A DNA stretch of 64,000 bases from Parazoarcus communis SWub3 = DSM 12120 (GCF_003226565.1 NZ_QKOE01000006.1:186001-250000), one strand, 5' to 3'. Positions 36,233 through 46,218 are shown, counted from the stretch's first letter. Notes: generated by a model from the sequence alone, not told the origin. Program-made: numbers and translations.

Positions 36233-38566
36233 CTAGCCCGTGGCGGCCGCCCTCGGGCTCGCCAGGAAAGCCTGTTCGAACCGCTCTGGCGGCACCGGCG
36301 GACTGCATAGATAGCCCTGATACACGTCGCAGCCACGTGCAGCCAGAAAACGCTGCTGCTCAGCAGTCTCCACCCCTTCGGCCAGCACCCGCAAACCCAG
36401 GTTGCGCGCCAACTCGATGATGGTGGTCGTCAGCTGCGCGTCACTCTGGTCCTGCGGCAAGGCCATGATGAAGCTGCGGTCGATCTTCAGCTTGTTGACC
36501 GGAAAGCGCTTCAGGTAAGACAAGGACGAATAGCCGGTGCCGAAGTCGTCAATCGCCAGACGGATGCCGAGAGACTTGAGCTGATGCATGAACTCGACCG
36601 CATCCTCACCCCGCTGCATCAGACCCGACTCGGTAATCTCGATCTCGAAACGCTCGGGCGGGAAACCGGTCTCTGCCAGTACATCGCGCAACTGCTCGAC
36701 CACACCGCCGCGGCGAACCTCCTCCGGTGACAGATTGACTGCCAGCAGATCGAACTGGTAACCCGCGTCAAGCCAGGCCTTGCCTTGTCGGCAGACTTCG
36801 CGCTGCACCCAGCGCCCGAGCTCGACGATCATGCCATTGTCCTCCATGACCGGAATGAACTCCCCCGGCCCGACGGGTGGCCCATTGGTTACCGCCAGGC
36901 GCACCAGCGCCTCGGCACCCAGAATCCTGCCTGTACGCAGACACACCAGGGGCTGGTAATGCATGCGAAACCCCCCTTCATCAAGCGCGCGACGCAAACG
37001 GGACTCGAGTGCCAGGCGGGTGTTGGCCGCGCGGGTCAGGTCCTCGCTGTAGTAGCGGAAGATGCTCCGTCCGTCGCGTTTGGCACGGTCCATCGCAGCG
37101 TCGGCATCGCGCAGCAACTCAGCGGCCGTCTCACCGTCACCGGGATACACGCTGATGCCGATACTCGCCTTGGCGTACAACACCTCACCATTGCTCAGTG
37201 CAAACGGCTCGTTGAACATGGCAAGGATGTCACGGGCGACGGTCGCCGCCTCGCTCGCGTCGTGCACCTGTTCAATCAACAGTACGAACTCGTCCGCGCC
37301 ATAGCGCCCCAGCGTGTCCTCGCGACGGATGCGCCCTTGCAGACGCCGCGCAACCTCGGTCAGCAGCAGATCGCCACAATCGTGTCCGAGGGCATCGTTG
37401 ATGTGCTTGAAACGGTCCAGATCGATGAACAGAACCGCAACCCCGGTACCATCACGTCGCGCCGCTTCGATCGAGTGCGCCAGCCGATGTCCGATCAACA
37501 GGCGGTTGGGCAGGTCGGTCAAAGGGTCGTACTGCGCAAGGTGCTCCACCCGTGCCTCGAACTGATGGACCTGCGACATATCGGTGAACACCGCAACATA
37601 ATGGGACGTCCTGCCGTCATCGTCATCAACTGCGCTGACCGACACCCACTGCGGACACATCTCACCATTGCGCAAACGGCACCACACCTCGCCTTGCCAG
37701 TGGCCGTCACGCACAAGCGCTGCGCGCATTGCTCGGTAGAAGGCCGCATCGTGATGCCCCGAACGCAGCACGTGGGAAGACGCCCCAATCAATGCATCTT
37801 CTGTATAACCCGTAATGTTCAGGAAGGCACGATTGACCGACAGGATGCGCTCGGCCGCATCCGTCACCATGACGCCATCGCGCGTACCCTCGAGCGCTCG
37901 TGCATGCAGGCGAATGCGCTGATCGGACCGCTCCTGCTCCCTTTTTGCGGTCGTTTCCAGCACATCTGCACGATAACGCAGCAGGATCAGCAACAAGGCC
38001 AGCGCGGCAACCAGCAAGGTGTTGAGCATGTCAATCTCGCGCAAGGTCGCACGCCGGTGCGCCAGCTCGGCCAGCAGTACTCTCTCAACGGCCAGGCTGG
38101 CCTGCTGCAATGGGGCGTGGATCTGCCTCAGGCTGAGTCCCTCCGCCGCCGTCAGCCTGACACGTGTTTCAACCTCGGCAGTCACCTGATCGAGTGCAGC
38201 GAGATACTCGCCGACCGACCGCATCAGCTTCTCCGAAGGTGTACGCCCCAGACTCATGCCGGCAAGGGCCGTCTCCGGCTCGATGATGCTGCGACCGGCA
38301 TGCCGCGCGCGCTGCAGGGAGGCGAGAACCAGCTCGACTGACACACTGCGGTCACCTCGCAACAAGCGTTCGGTAAACACCTGCGCCTCGCTGGCGTGAT
38401 AACGCGACTGCGCCAGACGGTCCAGCGGCACGACCGATTCGCGTAGTGCCGCATCCCAGCGCATCGACGACCATGCCATCAACAGCAACACCGACGCCGC
38501 CAGACCCACCACGGCCAGGAGCAGGCCACGGCCAATCAGGCGGCGCCAGACCACCTCTCCAGTCAT
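36233..38566 (-). CDS. Membrane PAS-GGDEF-EAL cyclic-di-GMP protein with GADEF motif
   Basis: 777 aa: two transmembrane helices (about residues 11-32 and 180-198) enclosing a helical periplasmic sensor, then PAS (~220-340), GGDEF (~350-510) and EAL (~525-770). The diguanylate cyclase signature reads GADEF, with the second glycine replaced by alanine; the RxxD inhibitory site (RRED) is retained. The EAL set (EALVR, DDFGTGYSS, AEGVET, QGYL) looks intact, so phosphodiesterase activity is more likely. The ATG overlaps the stop of the upstream binding-protein gene (ATGA); the GTG at 38575 is less likely. Confidence 0.9.
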   Translation of the reverse strand: MTGEVVWRRLIGRGLLLAVVGLAASVLLLMAWSSMRWDAALRESVVPLDRLAQSRYHASEAQVFTERLLRGDRSVSVELVLASLQRARHAGRSIIEPETALAGMSLGRTPSEKLMRSVGEYLAALDQVTAEVETRVRLTAAEGLSLRQIHAPLQQASLAVERVLLAELAHRRATLREIDMLNTLLVAALALLLILLRYRADVLETTAKREQERSDQRIRLHARALEGTRDGVMVTDAAERILSVNRAFLNITGYTEDALIGASSHVLRSGHHDAAFYRAMRAALVRDGHWQGEVWCRLRNGEMCPQWVSVSAVDDDDGRTSHYVAVFTDMSQVHQFEARVEHLAQYDPLTDLPNRLLIGHRLAHSIEAARRDGTGVAVLFIDLDRFKHINDALGHDCGDLLLTEVARRLQGRIRREDTLGRYGADEFVLLIEQVHDASEAATVARDILAMFNEPFALSNGEVLYAKASIGISVYPGDGETAAELLRDADAAMDRAKRDGRSIFRYYSEDLTRAANTRLALESRLRRALDEGGFRMHYQPLVCLRTGRILGAEALVRLAVTNGPPVGPGEFIPVMEDNGMIVELGRWVQREVCRQGKAWLDAGYQFDLLAVNLSPEEVRRGGVVEQLRDVLAETGFPPERFEIEITESGLMQRGEDAVEFMHQLKSLGIRLAIDDFGTGYSSLSYLKRFPVNKLKIDRSFIMALPQDQSDAQLTTTIIELARNLGLRVLAEGVETAEQQRFLAARGCDVYQGYLCSPPVPPERFEQAFLASPRAAATG

Positions 38567-39426
38567 GGTCCGCACTCCGGCACGTCGTTTTGTCCAGGCA
38601 TCTCTGCCGGAGTGAAGCCAAAGGGCGCCACCATTTCCAGATGAATCGGGCTGCCCAGAAAACGTCCCAGGCGTCGGTCAACCGCGTCGCGCAACTTGTG
38701 ATCCTGGCGTCTGAAGACAAAGGCCGGCAAACCTGCAGGAAGGGCAACAGTCGCCCCGGGCTCCACCACCTCCAGCATGGAGCTGTCGTGCGAAACACGT
38801 GCCAGCGTATCGCGCAAGGACACCACCGACAGCATGAATGCATCGATCCTGCCCATCATCAACGCATCCATTGCGCTCGTCGTATCCGGGAAGTCGATCA
38901 CTTGCGAAGCAGGCAGCCCCGCCTGCCCAGCCAGTTGCCGCTCAACCGCACCAGCGATGACCCCCAGCCTCAGCGCGGGCGATGAAAGGAAGTCCTGCAG
39001 GCGTAACGACACGCCGGCCTCATTCCGACGAACCAGCAAGGCGGGACAGACCTGCGCAGTTGGCCGGGAGAACAGGACGCGCTGTGCACGCTCCGGTGTC
39101 ACGAACATGCCTGCCGCAATCGCATCGATCCGGCCCGCTTCGAGCTCATGGATCAGGCTGCCGAAATCCGCATGCACCCACTGCAGTCTGGCCGGACCGA
39201 TTTCTGCTGCAATGTGACGAAACACAGCGGGCGCCTGGCCCGAAACACGACCCTCGGCATCAATGAACACAAACGGCGGTTCAAGCGCATAGCCCACGAC
39301 GAAACGGCCGCCATTCTGCAGCCGCGACAAGGCAGAGGTTTGAGAAAACCCCTGCGGCAACCACTGCGCGATCAGCGCGGCGCTACCAATGACCAAAGCA
39401 GAGAGGATGTAGAAACGTTTATGCAC
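38563..39426 (-). CDS. Periplasmic solute-binding protein (family 3) coupled to the GGDEF-EAL gene
   Basis: 287 aa with an N-terminal signal or anchor (residues ~5-29) and a bacterial family-3 binding fold: GGRFVVGYALEPPFVFID, LEAGRIDAIAAGMFVTPERAQRV, LRLGVIAGAVERQLA, MGRIDAFMLSV. No transporter genes accompany it; instead its stop overlaps the start of the membrane GGDEF-EAL protein. It therefore probably acts as a ligand sensor for that protein rather than a transport component. Confidence 0.85.
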   Translation of the reverse strand: MHKRFYILSALVIGSAALIAQWLPQGFSQTSALSRLQNGGRFVVGYALEPPFVFIDAEGRVSGQAPAVFRHIAAEIGPARLQWVHADFGSLIHELEAGRIDAIAAGMFVTPERAQRVLFSRPTAQVCPALLVRRNEAGVSLRLQDFLSSPALRLGVIAGAVERQLAGQAGLPASQVIDFPDTTSAMDALMMGRIDAFMLSVVSLRDTLARVSHDSSMLEVVEPGATVALPAGLPAFVFRRQDHKLRDAVDRRLGRFLGSPIHLEMVAPFGFTPAEMPGQNDVPECGP

Positions 39427-39632
39427 GACTTCATGCCCGTCGATGCAAGGCGCTCAGTATGCACCCGCACCACGCCGACGACAAACATGAAAACCCTAAG
39501 CAAGCCGCCGGAGATGACCTGAAAACGTCTGTCTTTGGTGGATGATCATGATGAAGAGATACTACCCCAAAGACCGGCCTGGCGTTGCTAACTCATCCAG
39601 CCGCTAAGCCAAAAGTTAGCCTATCGAAACAC

Positions 39633-40364
39633 TCAAGACCCCGCCGGCGCCCCGTTACGCAGACAGGCTGCAATCGCGGTAGCAATGCCATCGGCCATCC
39701 TGGCCTGACGCAAGGGATCCCGCAGCAACAACTCTTCGTCCCGGTTCTTGATCACACCGGCCTCGAACAACAGGGCGGGAATCCGCGCGTGCCGCAACAC
39801 GGCCAGTCCGTCGTAGTAATGCACGGCATGCGTTTCATCCGCATAGGCACGACGGCGGGCATTCTTGTGCGTGGGTTCGAAACCCAGACGCTGCAAGCGG
39901 GCGCCAATCACCCGGGCGCACAGCAGGCTGGCCGGCAACTGGGGGTTCTCGCGCGATACGAAGATCGAATGGCCGGCAAAGGTGTCGCTGTAGTCCAGCA
40001 CCTGCCCAGCCCAGATCCATGGTGTCAGTTCGAAAGCCGAAACCGAATCATGATGGATCGAGATCAGCAGGTCGGCCCCCATCGCGGCCGCCTGTTGCGG
40101 CCGATCCCGCAGGCTGGCGATGTCGCCGTCCGGATTGATCAACACGGTCGGGACACCCAGGGCATTCAAGGCCGGCACCAAGACCCGGGCGAAGTCCCGA
40201 TTGAACTCGAACTCGGACCGTCCGCGCGCACTGATCGCCCCCGGGGCGGCCAGCGTGTGGCCAATGTCGATCGCCACAGTCTGCGCCCCCGCGGCGCAGA
40301 GGTTCAGCATTGCAAGCAGACCAAGTACCCCCCGAAACGAAGAGCAGGCAGGCATGAACGGCAT
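39633..40364 (-). CDS. N-acetylmuramoyl-L-alanine amidase (Amidase_3)
   Basis: About 243 aa: signal peptide (MLNLCAAGAQ) and a zinc amidase domain with IDIGHT (first Zn His), EFEFNRDFA (Zn Glu), SIHHDS (second Zn His) and catalytic Glu in LFEAGVIKNRDEE. Cleaves the amide between muramic acid and the stem peptide. ATG 40364 gives a standard signal peptide; 40355 is an alternative. It lacks the AMIN domain of AmiC. Confidence 0.88.
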   Translation of the reverse strand: MPFMPACSSFRGVLGLLAMLNLCAAGAQTVAIDIGHTLAAPGAISARGRSEFEFNRDFARVLVPALNALGVPTVLINPDGDIASLRDRPQQAAAMGADLLISIHHDSVSAFELTPWIWAGQVLDYSDTFAGHSIFVSRENPQLPASLLCARVIGARLQRLGFEPTHKNARRRAYADETHAVHYYDGLAVLRHARIPALLFEAGVIKNRDEELLLRDPLRQARMADGIATAIAACLRNGAPAGS

Positions 40365-40555
40365 CGACACAGGGCTCGTGGTAGATCCGCCCCAGTATGA
40401 ATCACCCATCACACGCCGCCAAGATGACTGGGGTGATGCACCCTCCCTGCGACACGGCGTGACACGGTTATCGGCGTGTTGCAATCGATACCTGCATGCG
40501 CCCCAATGACGGTTATCATCGAAGCCTCTTCCATACCCATGCCGTCATCCCAGGT

Positions 40556-42763
40556 ATGACCTTTGCCCTTCGACCCAGCGTACGAGAAAAGATCTGGGCG
40601 ATGGTCGTCCTGTTCCTGCTCGGGCTGTGCAGTGCAAGCATCATTGCCATCCTGGCAGAGCGCGAAATCCTGCTCGGAGAAAAAAAGCACACCGTACGCC
40701 GTCTGGTCGAGGTCGCGCACAGCATTGCCGCCCACTACGCAGCACAGGAACAGCGCGGAGACCTGTCTACAGCCGCCGCACAGGATGCCGCAAAGCAGAC
40801 CATCCGGGCCATGCGATACGACGAGAACGCGTACTTCTGGATCAATGACCTGTCGCTGCCGGTCCCACGGATGGTCATGCACCCCACCGCACCGGAACTC
40901 GACGGCCAGCCGCTCGACGATGATAGTCTGGGCTATGCCAGCAGCCTGCAGCTTGGCACCGATGGCCCAAGAACCAACCTGATTCCACCCCAGAAGCTCT
41001 TTGTCGCGCTCGCCAACGTGGCACAGCAGGGCGGCCACGGATACATCACCTATTACTGGCCAAAACCCCTTCCCGGCAGCGCTTCGACCACGGTTCGGTA
41101 TCCCAAGCTGTCCTACGTCAAGGCCTTCGAACCCTGGGGCTGGTCGATCGGATCAGGCAGCTACCTTGACGATGTCGATGCCCTGATCCATGCACAGATC
41201 GCCAGAAAACTATGGCTGATCCTGGGTATCGGCTTGCCGCTGATCGTGCTTGCCGCACTGCTGGCACGAAACATCATCGGGCCACTGGTACGTAGCTCGC
41301 GTGCCCTAGCAGCCATGACACAGGGCAGCCAGCCCATGGCACCGCTGGTGGTCGAGCGCGAGGACGAGATCGGGACCCTGATCCACGGTTTCAACCAGCT
41401 GCAGACGACGCTGCATCGCAGCGAAGCCCGTTTCCGCTCCGTGGTCGAGAATGCTGGCGATGCAATCTACATCCACGATCGCTTTGGCTGGATTCACGAC
41501 GTCAATCAGATCGCCAGCGAGCAAACCGGATACAGCCGTGCCGAGCTGCTCGCGGCGTCGGTCCGTCTGCTGGACACGCACAGCGATTTCGATTCACTGT
41601 GCTCGCTGTGGGGCATCGCTGCGACCGAGCCGGAACGCTACCCGATGACCGTGGAGAGCGCCCATCGCCGCAAGGATGGCACGGTGTTTCCGATCGAGGT
41701 CCGGATCAGCGTGTTGCCCGGAGATGACCAAGGGCTGCGCTTCGTGGCCATGGTGCGTGACATCACCCGGCGCAAGCAGGCCGAAGCCGCACTGCTGGAG
41801 AAAACCCGGGCACTGGCCCGCACCAATGCCAAGCTCGAGCAACTGGCAACCGTGTTCAGCCATGCCCGGGAAGGCGTCATGATCACCGCACCGGATGGCA
41901 CCATCCTCGATGTCAACGAAGCCTTCACCCGGATCACCACCTATAGCCGTGATGAAGCCCTGGGCCACACGCCCCGCCTGCTCAAGTCCGGGCACCAGCC
42001 CCGCGAATTCTATGAGGCAATGTGGAATGCGCTGCTCCAGGACGGACACTGGAGTGGCGAAGTGTGGAACCGGCGCAAGGATGGGAGCCTTTACGCCGAG
42101 CTGCTCACGATCAGCGCGGTACGCGAGCCCGATGGCAGAACACAGCATTTCGTCGCGCTGTTCACCGACATCAGTGCGCAGAAAGCCCATCAGCAGCAAC
42201 TTGAATACATTGCCCGCTATGACGCCCTGACCGGCCTGCCCAACCGGATGTTGCTGGCCGACCGCCTGCACCAGGCGATCACTCAAGCCAGACGGAGGGG
42301 GCAGCCGCTCGCGGTCGCCTACATCGACCTGGACGGTTTCAAGGCCGTCAACGACACGCATGGCCATGCCGCAGGTGACCAGTTACTGACCACGCTGGCA
42401 CGGCGAATGCGCCGCAGTCTGCGCGAGGGCGACACCATCGCCCGCCTTGGCGGTGACGAATTCGTCGCGGTGCTGGCCGACCTGCCCGACCGGGAAACCG
42501 GCATGACACTGGTCGAACGCTTGCTGCAGGCAGCCACCGAAGTTGTCCATCATGCCGGACATCCGCTTCAGGTCTCCGCCAGCATCGGCGTTGCCTACCA
42601 CCTGCCGGGCAACGAGCACGATGCCGATCTGCTGCTGCGTCAGGCCGACCAGGCAATGTATCAGGCCAAACAGGCGGGGAAGAACCGCGCTCAGGTCTTC
42701 ACCGCGGACAACTCGACCGGAAACGGCACACGAGCAAGCAACGGGTCGGCATCTTCCATGTAA
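40556..42763 (+). CDS. Membrane sensor diguanylate cyclase (Cache-HAMP-PAS-PAS-GGDEF)
   Basis: 735 aa. Two transmembrane segments (~14-35 and ~198-218) flank a single Cache-type periplasmic sensor (YDENAYFWINDLSLPVPRMVMHP). HAMP (~220-275), PAS (~285-410), PAS (~425-545) and GGDEF (~560-720) follow. The cyclase motif RLGGDEF and inhibitory RxxD (REGD) are intact, so active c-di-GMP synthesis is expected. ATG 40556 chosen over 40496, which adds a non-hydrophobic leader. Confidence 0.9.
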   Translation: MTFALRPSVREKIWAMVVLFLLGLCSASIIAILAEREILLGEKKHTVRRLVEVAHSIAAHYAAQEQRGDLSTAAAQDAAKQTIRAMRYDENAYFWINDLSLPVPRMVMHPTAPELDGQPLDDDSLGYASSLQLGTDGPRTNLIPPQKLFVALANVAQQGGHGYITYYWPKPLPGSASTTVRYPKLSYVKAFEPWGWSIGSGSYLDDVDALIHAQIARKLWLILGIGLPLIVLAALLARNIIGPLVRSSRALAAMTQGSQPMAPLVVEREDEIGTLIHGFNQLQTTLHRSEARFRSVVENAGDAIYIHDRFGWIHDVNQIASEQTGYSRAELLAASVRLLDTHSDFDSLCSLWGIAATEPERYPMTVESAHRRKDGTVFPIEVRISVLPGDDQGLRFVAMVRDITRRKQAEAALLEKTRALARTNAKLEQLATVFSHAREGVMITAPDGTILDVNEAFTRITTYSRDEALGHTPRLLKSGHQPREFYEAMWNALLQDGHWSGEVWNRRKDGSLYAELLTISAVREPDGRTQHFVALFTDISAQKAHQQQLEYIARYDALTGLPNRMLLADRLHQAITQARRRGQPLAVAYIDLDGFKAVNDTHGHAAGDQLLTTLARRMRRSLREGDTIARLGGDEFVAVLADLPDRETGMTLVERLLQAATEVVHHAGHPLQVSASIGVAYHLPGNEHDADLLLRQADQAMYQAKQAGKNRAQVFTADNSTGNGTRASNGSASSM

Positions 42764-42795
42764 CAATGGTTGCAGTCCAGCAACCGGAGCCCGCC

Positions 42796-44169
42796 ATGAC
42801 CCGCAGCCTGCTGATCCGCAATGCCCTGTTGCTTGCAACGATGGACGACGAAAGGCGCGAGTTCGCCGATGGCGCGGTCCTGATCCGCGGCAATCGGATC
42901 GAAGCGGTCGGCTCATCCGGACGCGTGCCTGACAGCGCCGACGAGATCATCGATGCCCAGGGTTGCGTTGTCGTACCCGGGCTGATCAACACCCACCACC
43001 ACATGTATCAGACGCTGACCCGCGCCGTGCCAGGCGCGCAGGACTGCGAGCTGTTTGGCTGGCTCAAGCGACTGTACCCGATCTGGGCGCGGCTAACGCC
43101 GGACATGATCCGGGTATCCACCCAGACCGCGATGGCCGAGTTGATCCTGTCCGGCTGCACCACGGCGTCTGACCACCTCTATATCTACCCCAACGGTTGC
43201 CGGCTGGACGATTCGATCGAGGCGGCAGCCACGATCGGCATGCGCTTTCATGCCTGCCGTGGCTCGATGAGCGTCGGCGAGTCACAAGGCGGTCTGCCGC
43301 CAGACCGGGTCGTGGAGGACGAAGCCACCATCCTGCGCGACTCGCAACGCCTGGTCGAAACCTGGCACGACGGCAGCGATGGCTCGATGCTGCGCATCGC
43401 ACTGGCACCGTGCTCACCGTTTTCGGTGTCACGGGAGCTGATGCGTGAGTCAGCCGCCATGGCGCGTCACTATGGCGTCGGCCTGCACACTCATCTGGCC
43501 GAGACCGTCGGTGACGTCGCCTACAGCCGCGAGCGCTTCGGCTGCACGCCGGCGCAATATGCGGAAGAGCTGGGCTGGACCGGCGAAGGCGTCTGGCACG
43601 CGCACTGCGTCTGCCTGGATGATCACGGCATCGACCTTTTTGCCCGCACCCGCACCGGCGTCGCCCATTGCCCCTCCTCAAACATGCGGCTTGGCTCGGG
43701 CATCGCCCCCATTCGCAAGATGATTGACGCCGGGGTACCGGTCGGCCTCGGGGTGGATGGCTCGGCCTCCAATGACGCCGGCCACCTGCTGCTCGAGGCC
43801 CGCATGGCGATGCTGCTGGCCCGCGTACGTGACACGGGCGACGGTAGCGGGGACCCCGCCGCACTGTCCGCACGGCAGGCGCTCGAGATCGCCACCCGGG
43901 GCGGGGCGGCGGCACTCGGGCGTCGCGACATCGGTCAGCTCGCCCCAGGCATGTGCGCCGATGTTGTCATCTTTGACGTTCAGGGCCTGCCCCATGCCGG
44001 CGCCCTGCACGACCCAGTCGCCGCCCTGCTGTTCGGTGGCCCGGCAACGGTCCGTCACAGCATCATCAACGGTCGCCAGGTGGTACGCGATGGCATGCTG
44101 CTGACAGTCAATGCTGCGCGCCTGTGCGAAACCCACAACGCCATGGCCAGAAAGCTGCTTCAAGGCTGA
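42796..44169 (+). CDS. 8-oxoguanine deaminase (amidohydrolase family)
   Basis: 457-aa metal-dependent deaminase of the cog0402 group. Zn ligands are visible: NTHHHMYQTLTRAVP (HxH), the single His in HTHLAET, HAHC and the catalytic Asp in GLGVDGSASND. The sequence follows the described 8-oxoguanine deaminase branch (SMSVGESQGGLPPD, APCSPFSV, CPSSNMRLGSG). Converts 8-oxoguanine to urate in purine salvage/detoxification. ATG 42796 follows GGAG. Related ethylaminohydrolases (AtzB) are the main alternative. Confidence 0.85.
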   Translation: MTRSLLIRNALLLATMDDERREFADGAVLIRGNRIEAVGSSGRVPDSADEIIDAQGCVVVPGLINTHHHMYQTLTRAVPGAQDCELFGWLKRLYPIWARLTPDMIRVSTQTAMAELILSGCTTASDHLYIYPNGCRLDDSIEAAATIGMRFHACRGSMSVGESQGGLPPDRVVEDEATILRDSQRLVETWHDGSDGSMLRIALAPCSPFSVSRELMRESAAMARHYGVGLHTHLAETVGDVAYSRERFGCTPAQYAEELGWTGEGVWHAHCVCLDDHGIDLFARTRTGVAHCPSSNMRLGSGIAPIRKMIDAGVPVGLGVDGSASNDAGHLLLEARMAMLLARVRDTGDGSGDPAALSARQALEIATRGGAAALGRRDIGQLAPGMCADVVIFDVQGLPHAGALHDPVAALLFGGPATVRHSIINGRQVVRDGMLLTVNAARLCETHNAMARKLLQG

Positions 44170-44308
44170 CACCCGTCCTCAGCAACATGGCGTGTCATTC
44201 GGGAGACATTCAGGCCATTCAGCAGATGAGCTCGACACTTAGACCATAAAAGAAATATAAACTAAACTTTTTATTCTTTTGAAGTCTTTCCGCACTGCGG
44301 TAACTTAG

Positions 44309-44342
44309 TGCTTCCTGGTCTCTCACCGCCCTGCAGGAAGCA
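44309..44342 (+). promoter_or_regulatory. Hairpin covering the ribosome-binding site of the SLC13 transporter
   Basis: TGCTTCCTG (44309-44317) pairs perfectly with CAGGAAGCA (44334-44342) over a 16-nt loop. The right arm contains the Shine-Dalgarno AGGAAG and reaches the first base of the ATG. An AT-rich island (44243-44282) lies just upstream and may hold the promoter. Confidence 0.55.
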
Positions 44343-46150
44343 TGATGCTGGTCCCCGAATCCCTACACGCCCTGATCGTCGGCCTGGTGCTGATCGGCCT
44401 GTTCGCGACCTTTGTTCGCGAATGGCTCAAGCCCGATGTCGCAGTCATGGCAGCGGTGGCCATCCTGCTGGCACTGGGGCTACTGACCCCGCAGAAGATG
44501 CTGGGGGTCTTCAGTAACAGTGCACCGATCACCATTGCCTGTCTGTTCATCATCAGTGGCGCTTTGAGCAAGACCGGGTGTGTAGACCGACTCGGCGAGT
44601 GGCTGGGCGCCATGGCCGGCCACAGCGAACGCAGCCTGTTGCTGGCCATGCTGGCCGTCGGCCTGCTGGTATCGCCCTTCATCAACAACACCCCGGTGGT
44701 CATGGTGATGATTCCCGCGGTCATCGCCATGGCCAGCCGCTACAACGTGGCACCGTCGCGGCTGTTGATCCCACTCTCCTACGCGACCATTCTCGGCGGC
44801 ATGATCACCATGGTCGGCACTTCGACCAATATCCTGGTTGACGGGGTGGCACGAAATCACGGACTGGCACCGTTCCACATGTTCGAAATCAGTGGCGCGG
44901 CCATTGTGATGGCCTTGATCGGCTGTGCCTTCATGCTGTGGCTCGCGCCACGCTTCCTGCCACGACGCGAGACCCTGACCCAGCAATTCACCGGCAGCGG
45001 CGACCGCCTGTTCATGACCGAACTGTTCGTGCCCGAAGGCTCACGTCTGGCGGGCAAGACGTTGAAGGAAGCGCGCCTTTCCAACGGCGTGATCAAGGTG
45101 CTGAATCTGTTCCGGGGCGACGAGGAAATCACTGCGCCGGCGCCCGACACCCTCCTGCAGGTTGGCGACCGCGTCATCGTCCATAGCCGCAGCAGTGGCA
45201 TGATGGACCTGCGCAGCAGTACCGATCTGGTCAGCATGCAGGCCCAGACCGCTGACCCGCACGACCTCGAAACCCTGCGCCGCCGTGACGTGGTCATGGT
45301 CGAAGCCATTGTCGGCCAGACCTCACGCTATGTGATGCGCCCGATCCGTGATCTCGACCTGGCCGCACGCTATGGCATCCACCTGATCGCCGTGCACCGC
45401 AAGAACGCCTCGATCGCCGATATCGGCGACGACTTTCAATTGCAATTCGGCGATGTGTTGCTGGTGGAGGGCACACCGGCCCAGATCAAGCGCTTTTGCG
45501 ACAACGGTGACCTGTTCGCCATCACTGACGGCAAACCTCCGGTTAACAACCAGGGCAAAGCACCGATCGCACTCGCCACCATCGTTGGCGTGATGGGGTT
45601 GGCAGCTTTCAACGTGATGCCGATCGAAGGTCTGGCTCTGATCGGCGCGGTCGTCGTCATCGTCACTGGCTGCCTGCGTGCGGACGAGGCCTACAAGTCA
45701 ATCGAATGGCCAATCATCATGCTGATCTTCGGCATGCTGGGCATCAGCATTGCGATGCGCGACTCCGGACTGGACAGGCTGCTGGCCAGCACGCTGGTCG
45801 GCGTTGGAGATGGGCTCACCCCCTGGATGATGCTGTCGCTGATCATCCTGCTCACCTCGATCGCAACCGAGTTCATCAGCAACAATGCGGTCGCGGTGCT
45901 GTTTACGCCCATCGTCATCGGCATTGCCGAACATCTGGGGGTTGACCCCCGCCCCTTCGTCGTCGGCGTGATGTTTGCCGCCAGCGCAAGCTTTGCAACA
46001 CCGATTGGCTACCAGACCAACACCCTGGTCTACAACGCCGGCAACTATCGCTTTACCGACTTTGCCCGCCTGGGCATTCCGCTGAACCTGATCGTCTGGA
46101 TCAGTGCCAGCATCCTGATCCCACTGTTCTGGCCGCTGACCGCGAAGTAA
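44342..46150 (+). CDS. SLC13/DASS-type anion transporter with two RCK-C (TrkA-C) domains
   Basis: 602 aa. About five N-terminal helices, then two cytoplasmic RCK-C domains (about residues 215-300 and 310-395), then six or so further helices. Signature segments of the DASS family are present (FINNTPVVMVMIPAV, GTSTNILVDG, FISNNAVAVLFTPIV). Substrates of relatives include sulfate and di/tricarboxylates; not decidable here. ATG 44345 is an equally possible start by spacing to AGGA. Confidence 0.88.
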   Translation: MMLVPESLHALIVGLVLIGLFATFVREWLKPDVAVMAAVAILLALGLLTPQKMLGVFSNSAPITIACLFIISGALSKTGCVDRLGEWLGAMAGHSERSLLLAMLAVGLLVSPFINNTPVVMVMIPAVIAMASRYNVAPSRLLIPLSYATILGGMITMVGTSTNILVDGVARNHGLAPFHMFEISGAAIVMALIGCAFMLWLAPRFLPRRETLTQQFTGSGDRLFMTELFVPEGSRLAGKTLKEARLSNGVIKVLNLFRGDEEITAPAPDTLLQVGDRVIVHSRSSGMMDLRSSTDLVSMQAQTADPHDLETLRRRDVVMVEAIVGQTSRYVMRPIRDLDLAARYGIHLIAVHRKNASIADIGDDFQLQFGDVLLVEGTPAQIKRFCDNGDLFAITDGKPPVNNQGKAPIALATIVGVMGLAAFNVMPIEGLALIGAVVVIVTGCLRADEAYKSIEWPIIMLIFGMLGISIAMRDSGLDRLLASTLVGVGDGLTPWMMLSLIILLTSIATEFISNNAVAVLFTPIVIGIAEHLGVDPRPFVVGVMFAASASFATPIGYQTNTLVYNAGNYRFTDFARLGIPLNLIVWISASILIPLFWPLTAK

Positions 46151-46186
46151 GCCCGGGCTCCAGTCTGAGCCACAGACCACACCTGG

Positions 46187-46218
46187 AAAAACGGCGCCAG
46201 CCCGGAGGGCCAGCGCCG
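46187..46218 (-). terminator. Intrinsic terminator of the pnt operon
   Basis: On the minus strand a CGGCGC-TG-GCCC / GGGC-TG-GCGCCG stem is followed by TTTTT. A second hairpin, GGGCGGGA / TCCCGCCC (46260-46280), lies between it and the pntB stop. Confidence 0.8.
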
